From Ancylobacter defluvii (GTDB lineage: Bacteria > Pseudomonadota > Alphaproteobacteria > Rhizobiales > Xanthobacteraceae): DNA of 64,000 nucleotides. This document shows positions 18,085 through 26,337 of this stretch, in pieces (the stretch's first letter is position 1; each line of letters starts with the position of its first letter). The stretch lies in NCBI RefSeq assembly GCF_018390605.1, contig NZ_JAHBGD010000005.1:496001-560000 (forward strand), in the 5' to 3' direction. The position numbers and the translations under genes were made by a program. The notes beneath the pieces were generated by a model. That model saw only the letters and a list, made by a program, of their open reading frames with translations, ran no database searches and was not told the DNA's origin.

Positions 18085-19464
18085 CTACCCGGCCAGCCGC
18101 CCCAGCACTTCGTCCATCGCCCGGCCCATGCGCTCGACCTGATCCATCGTCGTCGGCGGGCTGGCCAGCATCATGTCATGGAAAGGCGAGATCAGCGTGC
18201 CGCGCACCAGCATGGCGAGATGGATCGTCGCCTCCAGCGCGCCGAAATGTGCCGCCTTCGCCTCGGCGCCGTTGCGCAGCGGACGCGGTGCCCGCACCAC
18301 CTCGACCCGGGCGCCGCAGCGGGCGACATGCCAGGGCAGGGCCGCCTTGGCGATCACGGCGTCGAGCCCCGCCTGCATGGCGTCGGCGGTGGCGTTCATC
18401 CGGGCGTAGGCGGCTTGCGTCGCGACCTCCTCCAGCGTCGCGCGCAGGGCGGCGAGCTGCAGCGGGCTGCCCGACAGCGTGGTGCCGATGCCGGAATGGC
18501 CCGGCGGCACGCTGGCCCGCGCCGCGTTCAACCGTGCCACCACCTCGTCGCTCATCCCCCACACCGCCGCCGGCACGCCGCCGGCAATCGCCTTGCCGAC
18601 CACGAACAGGTCCGGCTCCAGCCAATGAGCGCGCGTATAGCCGCCCGGCCCGGTGGAGAGCGTGTGGGTCTCGTCGATCAGCAGCAGCGTGCCGTGGCGG
18701 CGGGTGAGCTCGCGCAGGCCCTCATGGAAGCCCGCTTGTGGCAGCACCATGGCGCAGTTGGTCATCACCGGCTCGGTGATGACGCAGGCGACGCTGCCAT
18801 CCGCCAGCGCCGCCTCCACCGCGGCGAGGTCGTTGAACGGCGCCACCCGCGTCAGTTCGCTGAGGTCGCGCGGCTCGCCGACCAGCCCGGCCTTGTTGGC
18901 GGGCCGGCCGGCGCGGTCGAGTTCGACGAAGGTCTCGTCCACCGCGCCGTGATAGGCGCCGTCGAAAACGAGGATGCGCGGCCGTCCGGTCGCCGCGCGG
19001 GCGGCGCGGATGGCGAAGCGGTTGGCGTCGCTGGCGGTGGTGGCGATCTGCCACTTGGCGAGGCCGAACCGCGCCGCCAGCAGGTCACCGACGATCGCCG
19101 CGTCCGGGCTCGGCAGCATGGTGGCGAGCCCGCGCGCGGCCTGCTCGATCAGCGCCCGGCGCACCGGCGCCGGCCCGTGGCCGAACAGCGCCGCGGTGTC
19201 GCCGAGGCAGAAATCGTCATAGGTGTTGCCGTCGATATCGACGAGGCGCGCGCCGGTCGCCTCCGCCACCACCAGCGGCACCGGCGTCGACCAGTCGCTC
19301 ATCCAGTGCATCGGCACGCCTTCGAACAGGTGCGCCGCCGCGCCGGCCGCCGCTCGCGTCTTCGGGCGGGTGCCGAGATAGAGCGCCTCGGCTTCGGCGC
19401 GCAGGGCGGTGACGCGCGCCGGATCGATGCCGCCCTGCTCGGAAGCAACGAAAGGCGCGTTCAT
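18085..19464 (-). CDS. Class III PLP aminotransferase / GSA-mutase-like enzyme
   Basis: A 459-residue fold-type I PLP enzyme. Conserved elements are LVDIDGNTYDDFCLGD, SDANRFAIRAARAAT, FDGAYHGAVDE, LIDETHTL and the Schiff-base Lys291 in VVGKAIAGG. The SDANRFAIRAAR motif resembles glutamate-1-semialdehyde aminomutase, but an Asp stands where aminotransferases often have a Glu or Ser, so the substrate is open. ATG 19464 is preferred because GGAGGG lies 7 nt before it; two ATGs upstream lack this. The gene runs in the same direction as the SpuC-like aminotransferase, 49 nt downstream of that gene's stop, so an amine catabolism operon is likely. Confidence 0.8.
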   Translation of the reverse strand: MNAPFVASEQGGIDPARVTALRAEAEALYLGTRPKTRAAAGAAAHLFEGVPMHWMSDWSTPVPLVVAEATGARLVDIDGNTYDDFCLGDTAALFGHGPAPVRRALIEQAARGLATMLPSPDAAIVGDLLAARFGLAKWQIATTASDANRFAIRAARAATGRPRILVFDGAYHGAVDETFVELDRAGRPANKAGLVGEPRDLSELTRVAPFNDLAAVEAALADGSVACVITEPVMTNCAMVLPQAGFHEGLRELTRRHGTLLLIDETHTLSTGPGGYTRAHWLEPDLFVVGKAIAGGVPAAVWGMSDEVVARLNAARASVPPGHSGIGTTLSGSPLQLAALRATLEEVATQAAYARMNATADAMQAGLDAVIAKAALPWHVARCGARVEVVRAPRPLRNGAEAKAAHFGALEATIHLAMLVRGTLISPFHDMMLASPPTTMDQVERMGRAMDEVLGRLAG

Positions 19465-19513
19465 CGGCATACCCTCCCTGAGGTCCGTCGGCATTGAAGC
19501 ACGGCTGGGCCGA

Positions 19514-20893
19514 TCAGCCCACCCAGCCCCAGCGCTTCAGCTCTGTCCAGCTGTCGTCGAGCGTCTTCCTGGCGCGGGCGACCAGTTCGTCGGCCTCGCC
19601 ATGCGAGAGCACCAGCGGCGGCGCGATGATCAGCCGGTCGCGCACCGCGCGCATCACCAGGCCGTTCTTGAACGAGAAGTCGCGCGCCAGCGTGCCGACC
19701 TTGCCGACCTCGGGGAACTTGCGGCGCCCCGCCTTGTCCGGGGTCAGCTCCAGCGCCCCGACCATGCCGAGCATCGGCGCCTCGCCGACCAGCGGGTGCT
19801 CGGCCAGCGTGCTCCACCGCGCCTTGAGATAGGGGCCGATATCGTCGGCCACCCGCTCCACCAGCTTCTCGCGCTGCATGATGGCGAGGTTGGCGAGCGC
19901 GGCGGCGCAGGCGGCCGGATGGCCGGAATAGGTGTAGCCGTGGTTGAAGTCGCCGCCTTCCAGCAGCACGTCGACCACCCGGTCGGCCACCATCACGCCG
20001 CCGAGCGGCATGTAGCCGGAGGTGATACCCTTGGCCATCACCAGCAGGTCCGGATGGGTGCCGAAGGTCTCGCAGCCGAACCATTTGCCGGTGCGGCCGA
20101 AGCCGCAGATCACCTCGTCGGAGACGAACAGGATGTCGCGCTCGCGGCAGATGCGGGCGATCTCCGGCCAGTAGGTGGCGGGTGGTACGATGACGCCGCC
20201 GGCCCCCTGGATCGGCTCGGCGATGAAGGCGGCGATGCGGTCCTCGCCGAGCGCGTCGATGGTGGCTTCCAGCGCCTGCGCGGTGCGCAGCCCGAACTCG
20301 TCGGGCGTCTCGCCCTGGCGCGCCTCGCCCCACCAATAGGGCTGGGCGATGTGGACGACGCCGGGGATCGCGACGTTCTGCGCATGCATCGGCGCCATGC
20401 CGCCGAGATTGGCCGCGCCGACCGTCGAGCCGTGATAGGCGTTGCGCCGGGAGATGATGACCTTCTTCTCCGGCTTCTCCTTGATGTCCCAGTAGCGCCG
20501 AACGAGGCGGATCACCGTGTCGTTGGATTCCGAGCCCGAGCCGGTGAAGAACACCCGGTTGAACTGCGGCGGCGTCAGCTCGGCGAGCTTGGCGGCGAGC
20601 TCGATGGCTGGCGTGTGGGTGGTCTTGAAGAAGGTGTTGTAATAGGGCAGCTCGCGCAGCTGCTTCGACACCGCGTCGGCGATCTCCTCGCGGCCATAGC
20701 CGACATTGACGCACCACAGGCCGGACATGCCGTCGAGATAGCGGTTGCCGTCGGAATCGGTCAGCCACACGCCGTCCGCCTTGACGATGACGCGCGAGCC
20801 CTCGGCGTTGAGCGCCTTGGTGTCGCTGAAGGGGTGCAGGTGGTGCGCGGCGTCGAGGGCGCGCAGCTCGGCGGTGGTCTTCGGCAAGGTCAT
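19514..20893 (-). CDS. Putrescine/omega-amino acid aminotransferase (SpuC-like)
   Basis: A 459-residue class III aminotransferase. Conserved elements are DSDGNRYLDGMSGLWCVNVGYG, FFTGSGSESNDTVIRL, YHGSTVGAANLGG, SDEVICGFGRTG and the PLP Lys288 in MAKGITSGYMPLGG. This pattern matches putrescine- or beta-alanine:pyruvate aminotransferases such as SpuC. It is divergent from the glutamine-synthetase-like gene at 21071, and the intervening DNA has a perfect palindrome. Together with the PotF-like protein further on, the set resembles the spuB-spuC-spuD trio of Pseudomonas polyamine breakdown. ATG 20893 is the last start before the conserved N-terminus. Confidence 0.85.
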   Translation of the reverse strand: MTLPKTTAELRALDAAHHLHPFSDTKALNAEGSRVIVKADGVWLTDSDGNRYLDGMSGLWCVNVGYGREEIADAVSKQLRELPYYNTFFKTTHTPAIELAAKLAELTPPQFNRVFFTGSGSESNDTVIRLVRRYWDIKEKPEKKVIISRRNAYHGSTVGAANLGGMAPMHAQNVAIPGVVHIAQPYWWGEARQGETPDEFGLRTAQALEATIDALGEDRIAAFIAEPIQGAGGVIVPPATYWPEIARICRERDILFVSDEVICGFGRTGKWFGCETFGTHPDLLVMAKGITSGYMPLGGVMVADRVVDVLLEGGDFNHGYTYSGHPAACAAALANLAIMQREKLVERVADDIGPYLKARWSTLAEHPLVGEAPMLGMVGALELTPDKAGRRKFPEVGKVGTLARDFSFKNGLVMRAVRDRLIIAPPLVLSHGEADELVARARKTLDDSWTELKRWGWVG

Positions 20894-20921
20894 GGTCGGC
20901 GTGCTCCAGAGTTGCCTGCAC

Positions 20922-20935
20922 AATGTGATCACATT
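20922..20935. promoter_or_regulatory. Perfect 14-bp palindrome between divergent aminotransferase and ligase genes
   Basis: AATGTGATCACATT is perfectly self-complementary and lies 28 bp upstream of the aminotransferase start and 135 bp before the ligase gene. The TGTGATCACA core is the kind of site bound by GntR/FadR-type or CRP-like regulators. It could coordinate both genes. The regulator is unknown; the MocR gene nearby is a weak candidate because MocR sites are usually direct repeats. Confidence 0.5.
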
Positions 20936-21070
20936 TTACGTGCGTCAAGCCCGCCGGCATGGCACAACGGCTTCATCGCGGCCGGCGGGAACGGCGCGAC
21001 GCCTCGCGCGTCTTGACCAACCTGCCGGCCGCATGACCACAATCAGACAGGGCATCACCCGGAAGCCATC

Positions 21071-22501
21071 ATGCCGTCCACTGAAGCCGCGCCGGTCGCG
21101 GTCGCCGATCTTGAAACCCTCCCGACGATTGCCGCCTCGCCCGGTGCCGACGAGTTCGGCGCCTATGTCGCCCGCGAGGGCGTGCCCGACATCGTCGAAG
21201 TGCTGCTGCCCGATACCCATGGCGTGCTGCGCGGCAAATGGATCCCCGGCACCGCCGGGGGCAAGATCTGGACCGACGGCGTCGCCATCCCGCTCTCCAT
21301 CTTCGGGCTGGACATCTGGGGTCGGGAGGTCATGGAGACCGGCCTGCACATGGAGACCGGCGACCGCGACGGCATTTGCCGGCCGGTGCCGGGCACGCTG
21401 ACGCCGGTGCCGTGGTCGCCGCGTCCGGCGGCGCAGGTGATGATCACCATGCACGAGCCGCTTCACCCGGCGGACGGGCGCGGCGGTGAGCGGCCATGGG
21501 AGCTCGACCCGCGCCACAAGCTGGCGCGCCAGGTCGAGCGGCTGGCGACGCTGGGGTTGTCGCCCTGCGTCGCCTTCGAGCTCGAATTCTACCTGATGAA
21601 GCAGCAGCCCGGCCCGGACGGCGCGCCGGAGCCGGTGTTCCCAGCGCGCGGGCTGGCGCGGCAGAACATGTATGCCATGTCGGATCTCGACGCCTATGCG
21701 GCGCTGCTGCACGAGGTGCGCCAGGCGGCCCGCATCCAGGGCCTGCCGGCCGATACGGTGATCTCCGAGGCCGCCCCCGGCCAGTATGAGGTGAACCTCT
21801 ATCACCGCACCGATGCCATGGCGGCGGCGGATGATGCCATCCTGCTGCGCCGCCTCATCGATGGCGTCGCCCGCAAGCACGGGCTGCGGGCGAGCTTCAT
21901 GGCCAAGCCGCTGCTCGATTTCGCCGGCTCGGGCATGCACGTGCATGTCAGCCTGATGGACCGCACCGGCACCAACGCCTTCGGCAAGGGCGAGGAGGGC
22001 GAGGCGCTGCTGCGCCACGCCGCCGCCGGCCTGCTGTCCACCATGGCCGACACCGCGCTGTTCTACGTGCCGAGCTTCAACGGCTATCGCCGGCTGGTGC
22101 CCGGCAGCTACGCACCGACCGGCATTTCGTGGGGCTATGACAACCGCTCGGTAGCGGTGCGGGTGCCGAACGGCCCGCCCAAGGCGCGGCGGCTGGAGCA
22201 CCGCATCGCCGGCGCCGATGCGCATCCCCACCTCGTGCTCGCCGGCATTCTCGGCGGCATGCTGGAAGGCATCGAGCGCAAGCTGGAGCCGCCGGCGCCG
22301 TTGGTCGGCGATGCCTACAGCACCGAGACGCCGTTGCTCAGCCCGGAGATGGGCGAGGCGATCCGCCGCTTCGCCGCGTCGGACTTCGTCGCCCGCGCCT
22401 ACGGCGCCGAATATCGGCGGGTATTCGCGATCATGAAGGAGGCCGAGCTGTCGGCCTTCCAGCGCAGCATCAACCCGCTGGAATACGAGACCTACCTTTG
22501 A
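21071..22501 (+). CDS. puuA: Glutamine synthetase family ligase, PuuA-like
   Basis: A 476-residue glutamine-synthetase fold protein. The ATP and metal sites are seen as FELEFYLMKQQ, SEAAPGQYEVNLYH (Glu ligands), GSGMHVHVSL and NRSVAVRVP, and the C-terminal RRLEHRIAGADAHPHL matches the arginine-binding region. Members with this pattern and a polyamine context act as gamma-glutamylputrescine synthetase, ligating putrescine to glutamate with ATP. The neighbours support this role, but specificity could also be for another amine. The 280 bp after the stop has no gene. Confidence 0.8.
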   Translation: MPSTEAAPVAVADLETLPTIAASPGADEFGAYVAREGVPDIVEVLLPDTHGVLRGKWIPGTAGGKIWTDGVAIPLSIFGLDIWGREVMETGLHMETGDRDGICRPVPGTLTPVPWSPRPAAQVMITMHEPLHPADGRGGERPWELDPRHKLARQVERLATLGLSPCVAFELEFYLMKQQPGPDGAPEPVFPARGLARQNMYAMSDLDAYAALLHEVRQAARIQGLPADTVISEAAPGQYEVNLYHRTDAMAAADDAILLRRLIDGVARKHGLRASFMAKPLLDFAGSGMHVHVSLMDRTGTNAFGKGEEGEALLRHAAAGLLSTMADTALFYVPSFNGYRRLVPGSYAPTGISWGYDNRSVAVRVPNGPPKARRLEHRIAGADAHPHLVLAGILGGMLEGIERKLEPPAPLVGDAYSTETPLLSPEMGEAIRRFAASDFVARAYGAEYRRVFAIMKEAELSAFQRSINPLEYETYL

Positions 22502-22781
22502 GCAACGCGACCGGGTATGGCGCCATGTTTCCGATCGGGTCGAGTCACTCGATCGAGACGGAATCGTGCCATTCTCGGGGGTGCCGGAAGCGGCATGGAG
22601 CGCTGCGGCCGATCATGATGATCGACCGCCCGCTTTCTGACGCTTACGTTATGGGCACGATGACGACTTGAGCAGGTCGAGGCGAGCCACTAGCCTTGGC
22701 CTGATCGCAAACGAACCGTCCCCGGTTCGTCGTTCCAAAGCGCCTTGTTCAACGCTTACCTTCCCGAAGGAGAACACCAAA

Positions 22782-23891
22782 ATGGCCCGCCTACTCGCGA
22801 CCGTCGCGGCAGGTTTCCTGGCCGCCCTGGCGATCAGCCCCGCCAGCGCGCAGGAAAAGGTCGTCAACGTCTACAACTGGTCCGACTACATCGACGAGTC
22901 GGTGCTGGAGGAGTTCACCAAGGAGACGGGCATCAAGGTCCGCTACGACGTGTTCGACAGCAACGAGGTGCTGGAGACCAAGCTCCTCGGCGGCAAGACC
23001 GGCTACGATGTCGTCGTGCCCACCGGTTCCTTCCTGCAGCGGCAGATCCAGGCCGGCGTGTTCCTGCCGCTGGACAAGGCCAAGCTGCCGAACATCAAGG
23101 ACCAGTGGCCGATGATCGCCGAGCGCCTGGCGGTCTACGACCCCGGCAATCAGTACGCGGTCAACTACATGTGGGGCACCACCGGCATCGGCATGAACGT
23201 CGACAAGGTGAAGCAGCGCCTCGGCGATATCCCGCTGAACTCGTGGGACATTGTCTTCAAGCCGGAGATCCTCTCCAAGCTGAAGGACTGCGGCGTCTAC
23301 ATGCTGGACGGGCCGGAGGAGATCATCCCCACCGCGCTGCGCTATCTCGGCAAGGATCCGAACTCCAAGGATCCGAAGGACATCGAGGAAGCCGGCAAGC
23401 TGCTCGGTAAGATCCGCCCCTTCATCAAGAAGTTCGATAGTTCGGGCTACATCAACGCGCTCGCCGGCGGCGACATCTGCCTCGCCACCGGCTGGTCGGG
23501 CGACGTTTTCCAGGCCAAGACCCGCGCCGAGGAAGCCGCCGAGAAGACCGGCAAGAAGCCGGTGAACATCGAGTACGTCATCCCCAAGGAAGGCGCGCTG
23601 ATGTGGTTCGACAACTTCGCCATCCCGAAGGATGCCCCGCATCCGGAAGAGGCGCTGGCCTTCATCAACTTCATGATGAAGCCGGAAGTGGCGGCCAAGA
23701 ATGCCGACTACATCTCCTATGCCAGCGGCAGCGAGAGCGCCCAGAAGTTCATGAGCAAGGACATTCTGGAAAACCCGGCGATCTACCCGGACAAGGAGAC
23801 GCAGGCGAAGCTGTTCACCGTCACCACCTACCCGCAGAAGGTGCAGCGCGTCGTCACCAAGACCTGGAACGACTTCAAGCGCGGCCGCTGA
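22782..23891 (+). CDS. potF: Periplasmic polyamine-binding protein (PotF/SpuD-like)
   Basis: A 369-residue extracellular solute-binding protein. Sec signal peptide residues 1-23 end in SPASA before Gln24. Conserved polyamine-binder elements are VVNVYNWSDYIDESVL, ETKLLGGKTGYDVVVPTG, GTTGIGMNV and ATGWSGDV, ending in YPQKVQRVVTKTWNDFKRGR. The acidic and aromatic residues in the Trp-Ser-Asp-Tyr motif bind the amines in PotF. ATG 22782 has GAAGGAG upstream. It has its own terminator and no permease or ATPase beside it, so it must share a transporter encoded elsewhere. Confidence 0.92.
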   Translation: MARLLATVAAGFLAALAISPASAQEKVVNVYNWSDYIDESVLEEFTKETGIKVRYDVFDSNEVLETKLLGGKTGYDVVVPTGSFLQRQIQAGVFLPLDKAKLPNIKDQWPMIAERLAVYDPGNQYAVNYMWGTTGIGMNVDKVKQRLGDIPLNSWDIVFKPEILSKLKDCGVYMLDGPEEIIPTALRYLGKDPNSKDPKDIEEAGKLLGKIRPFIKKFDSSGYINALAGGDICLATGWSGDVFQAKTRAEEAAEKTGKKPVNIEYVIPKEGALMWFDNFAIPKDAPHPEEALAFINFMMKPEVAAKNADYISYASGSESAQKFMSKDILENPAIYPDKETQAKLFTVTTYPQKVQRVVTKTWNDFKRGR

Positions 23892-23916
23892 GCCGGGCTT
23901 TCGTCCCACGACACGG

Positions 23917-23942
23917 AAAGGCCGGGCCTGTGCCCGGCCTTT
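23917..23942 (+). terminator. Rho-independent terminator of the polyamine-binding gene
   Basis: The stem AAAGGCCGGGC / GCCCGGCCTTT (11 bp) has loop CTGT and is followed by TTGTTT. It lies 25 nt after the stop and also faces the minus-strand MocR gene. Confidence 0.85.
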
Positions 23943-23957
23943 TTGTTTGCGCGGGCC

Positions 23958-25340
23958 TCAGTAGTAGCTCGCCGCCATCTCCGGCGACACCTCGAGCGTG
24001 TGCCCCATGAATTCCAGCCCGCGCTCCAGCTGGGCGCGGCTCACCGGCCCGCCGAGGCCGACGCGCACCGCCTCCGGCGGCGTGCCGCCGACGGTGAAGG
24101 CGTCGCTCGCCACCACGCCGATGCCGGTGCTGCGCACATGGGCGGCGAAGGCCGGGCAGCTCCAGCCATTGCGCAGCGGCAGCCAGATGTTGAAGCTGAG
24201 CGGATCCGACAGATAGGTGCCCGGCTCGAAGAAGCGGGCGGCGATCTTCTGCCGTGCCGCCGTCTCCGAGCGGATGAACCGCAATATGGTGTCGGCGGTG
24301 CCGTCGTCGATCCAGCGTGTCGCCACCGCCGCCATCAGCGGCGAGGCCATCACCGCCACCGCCCGCATCGCGGCGTTGAACGACCAGCCCGAGCGGGTGT
24401 CCGGCACCACCACATAGGCGAGCCGCAGCCCGGCGCCGATGCATTTGGCGAGGCCGGCGATGTGCCAGCATATGTCGGGCGCGATTGCCGCCAGCGGCGG
24501 CGGGCCATAGGCGGCGATGAAGCCATAGGCGTCGTCCTCGACGATCGGCAGCCCATGGCGGCGGGCGATGGCGCAGATCGCCGTGCGCCGGCGTTCCGGC
24601 GTGGTGATGGTCAGCGGGTTCTGCAGCGTCGGGTTGAGGTAGAGCGCCTTGGGCCGGTGGCGCAGGATCGCCTGCTCCAGCGCCTCGGGTACGATGCCGT
24701 CGGCGTCCATCTCGACGCCGGCGAGGTTGAGCTCCAGCTGCGCGGTGATCGCCCGGATCCCGGGATAGGTGATCGCCTCCGACAGCACGGTGTCGCCGGC
24801 CTTGGCCAGCAGCGAGAAGATGCCGACCAGCGCCGGATGCGCGCCCGGCGTGATGAAGATGCGCTCCTGCGCCGGCACCAGTGCCCGGCGGCCGAGCCAG
24901 GCGGAAGCTGCGTCCTTGTCCAGCGGCGAGCCGCCGAAGCCCTGGTAGCGCAGCAGCGGCATCAGGTCGCGCGCCACCGCGGCATAGCCGTCCTGCATGC
25001 GGGCGATCAGCTCGGGATCGTCCGGCTCCGGCGGCATGTTCATGGTGAAGTCGGCAGCGCGCAGCCGCTGCGGGGCGGGGGGCCTCGTCTCGACGACCGC
25101 CTTGCGCACGAAGCTGCCGCGCCCGACGGTGGATTCGATCAGCCCGCGCTTGCCGGCCTCGACATAGCCGCGCGCCACCGTGGTGAAGTCGACGCCGAGC
25201 GTCGCGGCGAGGCGGCGTTGCGGCGGCAACTGGTCGCCGGGCACCAGGATGCCGGCGGCGATGTCGGCGGCGATGGCCTCGGCGATGGCGAGATAGCGTG
25301 GCCCCTCGCGACCCTCGATCTGCGGCACCCAGTCCTTCAT
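23958..25340 (-). CDS. MocR family regulator (GntR helix-turn-helix + aminotransferase domain)
   Basis: A 460-residue fusion of an N-terminal GntR winged helix (about 1-80: PRYLAIAEAIAADIAAGILV, then LGVDFTTVARGYVEAG) and a type I aminotransferase domain. PLP-binding Lys299 lies in LAKCIGAGLRLAY, with the usual NPTLQNPL and VEDDAYGFI parts. MocR proteins such as GabR or PdxR sense PLP with an amine or amino acid and act on genes next to them. It is divergent from the Nit1C cluster and convergent with potF, so its target could be either amine uptake or the nit genes. ATG 25340 starts the conserved N-terminus. Confidence 0.9.
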   Translation of the reverse strand: MKDWVPQIEGREGPRYLAIAEAIAADIAAGILVPGDQLPPQRRLAATLGVDFTTVARGYVEAGKRGLIESTVGRGSFVRKAVVETRPPAPQRLRAADFTMNMPPEPDDPELIARMQDGYAAVARDLMPLLRYQGFGGSPLDKDAASAWLGRRALVPAQERIFITPGAHPALVGIFSLLAKAGDTVLSEAITYPGIRAITAQLELNLAGVEMDADGIVPEALEQAILRHRPKALYLNPTLQNPLTITTPERRRTAICAIARRHGLPIVEDDAYGFIAAYGPPPLAAIAPDICWHIAGLAKCIGAGLRLAYVVVPDTRSGWSFNAAMRAVAVMASPLMAAVATRWIDDGTADTILRFIRSETAARQKIAARFFEPGTYLSDPLSFNIWLPLRNGWSCPAFAAHVRSTGIGVVASDAFTVGGTPPEAVRVGLGGPVSRAQLERGLEFMGHTLEVSPEMAASYY

Positions 25341-25360
25341 CGCCGTTTTCTCTTTCTCTT

Positions 25361-25463
25361 CCTCTCCCCATTGGGGAGAGGTGGCCCGCGCAGCGGGTCG
25401 GTGAGGGGACATCGGGAAGCCAAGAAGACCCCTCACCCCACCCCTCTCCCCGTCGGGGAGAGG
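25361..25463. repeat. Dispersed palindromic repeat, copy 1
   Basis: About 100 bp made of two opposing hairpins: CCTCTCCCCATTGGGGAGAGG at the left, CGCGCAGCGGG and GTGAGGGG beside it, and CCCCTCACCCC with CCTCTCCCCGTCGGGGAGAGG at the right. The outer parts are inverted copies. A second element of the same type lies at 36821-36941. Such C/G-rich palindromes are dispersed intergenic elements in Rhizobiales genomes. It lies upstream of the MocR gene and may add a stem to its leader. Confidence 0.8.
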
Positions 25464-25617
25464 GAGCAAGGAGGTGCACGCGCCAGCTGCCGCCTCCGGC
25501 CTAACCCTCAGCCGGCTGCCTATCGCCTTCCGCCACCCCTGTCACCTGCCTGTGGCGCCGTCGCGGCGGATTGACCGCACATTGTTGCAGGCCCCGCTGC
25601 GGGAAACTTCGGCAGGC

Positions 25618-25634
25618 TGATGCGACCCGCATCA
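25618..25634. promoter_or_regulatory. 17-bp dyad, candidate upstream activator site of the nit cluster
   Basis: TGATGCG-ACC-CGCATCA has perfect 7-bp arms. Its centre is about 130 bp upstream of the start point predicted from the sigma-54 promoter, the usual distance for a bacterial enhancer-binding protein site. No such activator gene is in the window; the MocR protein is an alternative binder. Confidence 0.45.
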
Positions 25635-25703
25635 CCGAGAATGGCGGGCATTGACGGGAGGTTCAAGTGAATTGACTAGTTTTAAAGTACAATAATACCA
25701 ATA

Positions 25704-25723
25704 TTGATTGCAAAGTTGATTGC
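25704..25723. repeat. Direct repeat TTGATTGC x2 upstream of the nit promoter
   Basis: Two copies of TTGATTGC (25704-25711 and 25716-25723) have a 12-bp period in an AT-rich stretch just upstream of the -24 element. They could be a MocR site or part of a bending region. No match to a full IHF consensus was found. Confidence 0.4.
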
Positions 25724-25731
25724 TTCATTGT

Positions 25732-25747
25732 TGGCACGTCCGTTGCT
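25732..25747 (+). promoter_or_regulatory. Sigma-54 (RpoN) promoter of the nit cluster
   Basis: TGGCACG-TCCG-TTGCT matches the full sigma-54 consensus TGGCACG-N4-TTGC(A/T), with GG (25733-25734) and GC (25745-25746) exactly 10 nt apart. The predicted start is near 25758 and gives a 35-nt leader before the ATG at 25794. Sigma-54 control fits a nitrogen-limitation gene set. Confidence 0.85.
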
Positions 25748-25793
25748 CTCCTGTTGCATGCCCCTCCGGGCGAACCGCAACAAGGAGCGACCC

Positions 25794-26276
25794 ATGCCCG
25801 CCGTGACCCATCCCGCCCACAAGGCCGGTGACTTCTTCGTCGATTATGAGGAGAAGCTGTTCGAGGACGTCAAAGCCGAACCCGGCGAAAAGGCGCTCGT
25901 CACCTTCCACACCGTGGCCTTCGAGGGCTCGATCGGCCTCGTCAACCTGCTTCAGGCCACCCGTCTCCAGCGCAAGGGCTACGAGACCTCGGTGCTGCTC
26001 TACGGCCCCGGCGTGCTGCTCGGCGTGCAGCGCGGCTTCCCGAAGATCGGCGACGAAGCCTTTCCCGGCCACCAGAACTTCAACAACCAGATCAAGAAGT
26101 TCATCGCCGAGGGTGGCAAGGTCTATGCCTGCCGCTTCGCCTTGCAGGCGCTGTATGGCCATGGCGAGCCCTCGCTGATCGAAGGGATCACGCCGATCAG
26201 CCCGCTCGACGTGCTCGACGTGGTGCTGCTCCACAAGCGCGCCAACGCCGTCATCCTCGACACCTGGACGCTCTGA
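25794..26276 (+). CDS. nitB: Nit1C protein NitB (MSMEG_0572/Sll0783 family)
   Basis: A 160-residue protein of the MSMEG_0572/Sll0783 family (TIGR04044), annotated as a nitrogen starvation response protein. It begins [17 protein letters not shown] and holds [38 protein letters not shown] and the ending [12 protein letters not shown]. The alternating strands and the [13 protein letters not shown] element suggest a DsrE-like fold. In Synechocystis the homologue is induced by nitrogen starvation and needed for polyhydroxybutyrate build-up; its biochemistry is unknown. ATG 25794 is preferred over the longer frame because AAGGAG precedes it and the sigma-54 promoter lies inside the extension. Confidence 0.9.
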   Translation: MPAVTHPAHKAGDFFVDYEEKLFEDVKAEPGEKALVTFHTVAFEGSIGLVNLLQATRLQRKGYETSVLLYGPGVLLGVQRGFPKIGDEAFPGHQNFNNQIKKFIAEGGKVYACRFALQALYGHGEPSLIEGITPISPLDVLDVVLLHKRANAVILDTWTL

Positions 26277-26337
26277 GCCGGGTTAGCCACCGGGCGCAGG
26301 CGGGCTTGCCCGCCGGCCCCTTCCACGAGGAGCGACG

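Noticed and set aside
25361-25463. CRISPR-like array
   Set aside because: The repeats are inverted hairpins without regular unique spacers; it is a dispersed palindromic element.
25680-25730. IHF site between activator dyad and sigma-54 promoter
   Set aside because: The stretch is AT-rich but no window matches the WATCAANNNNTTR consensus in either direction.
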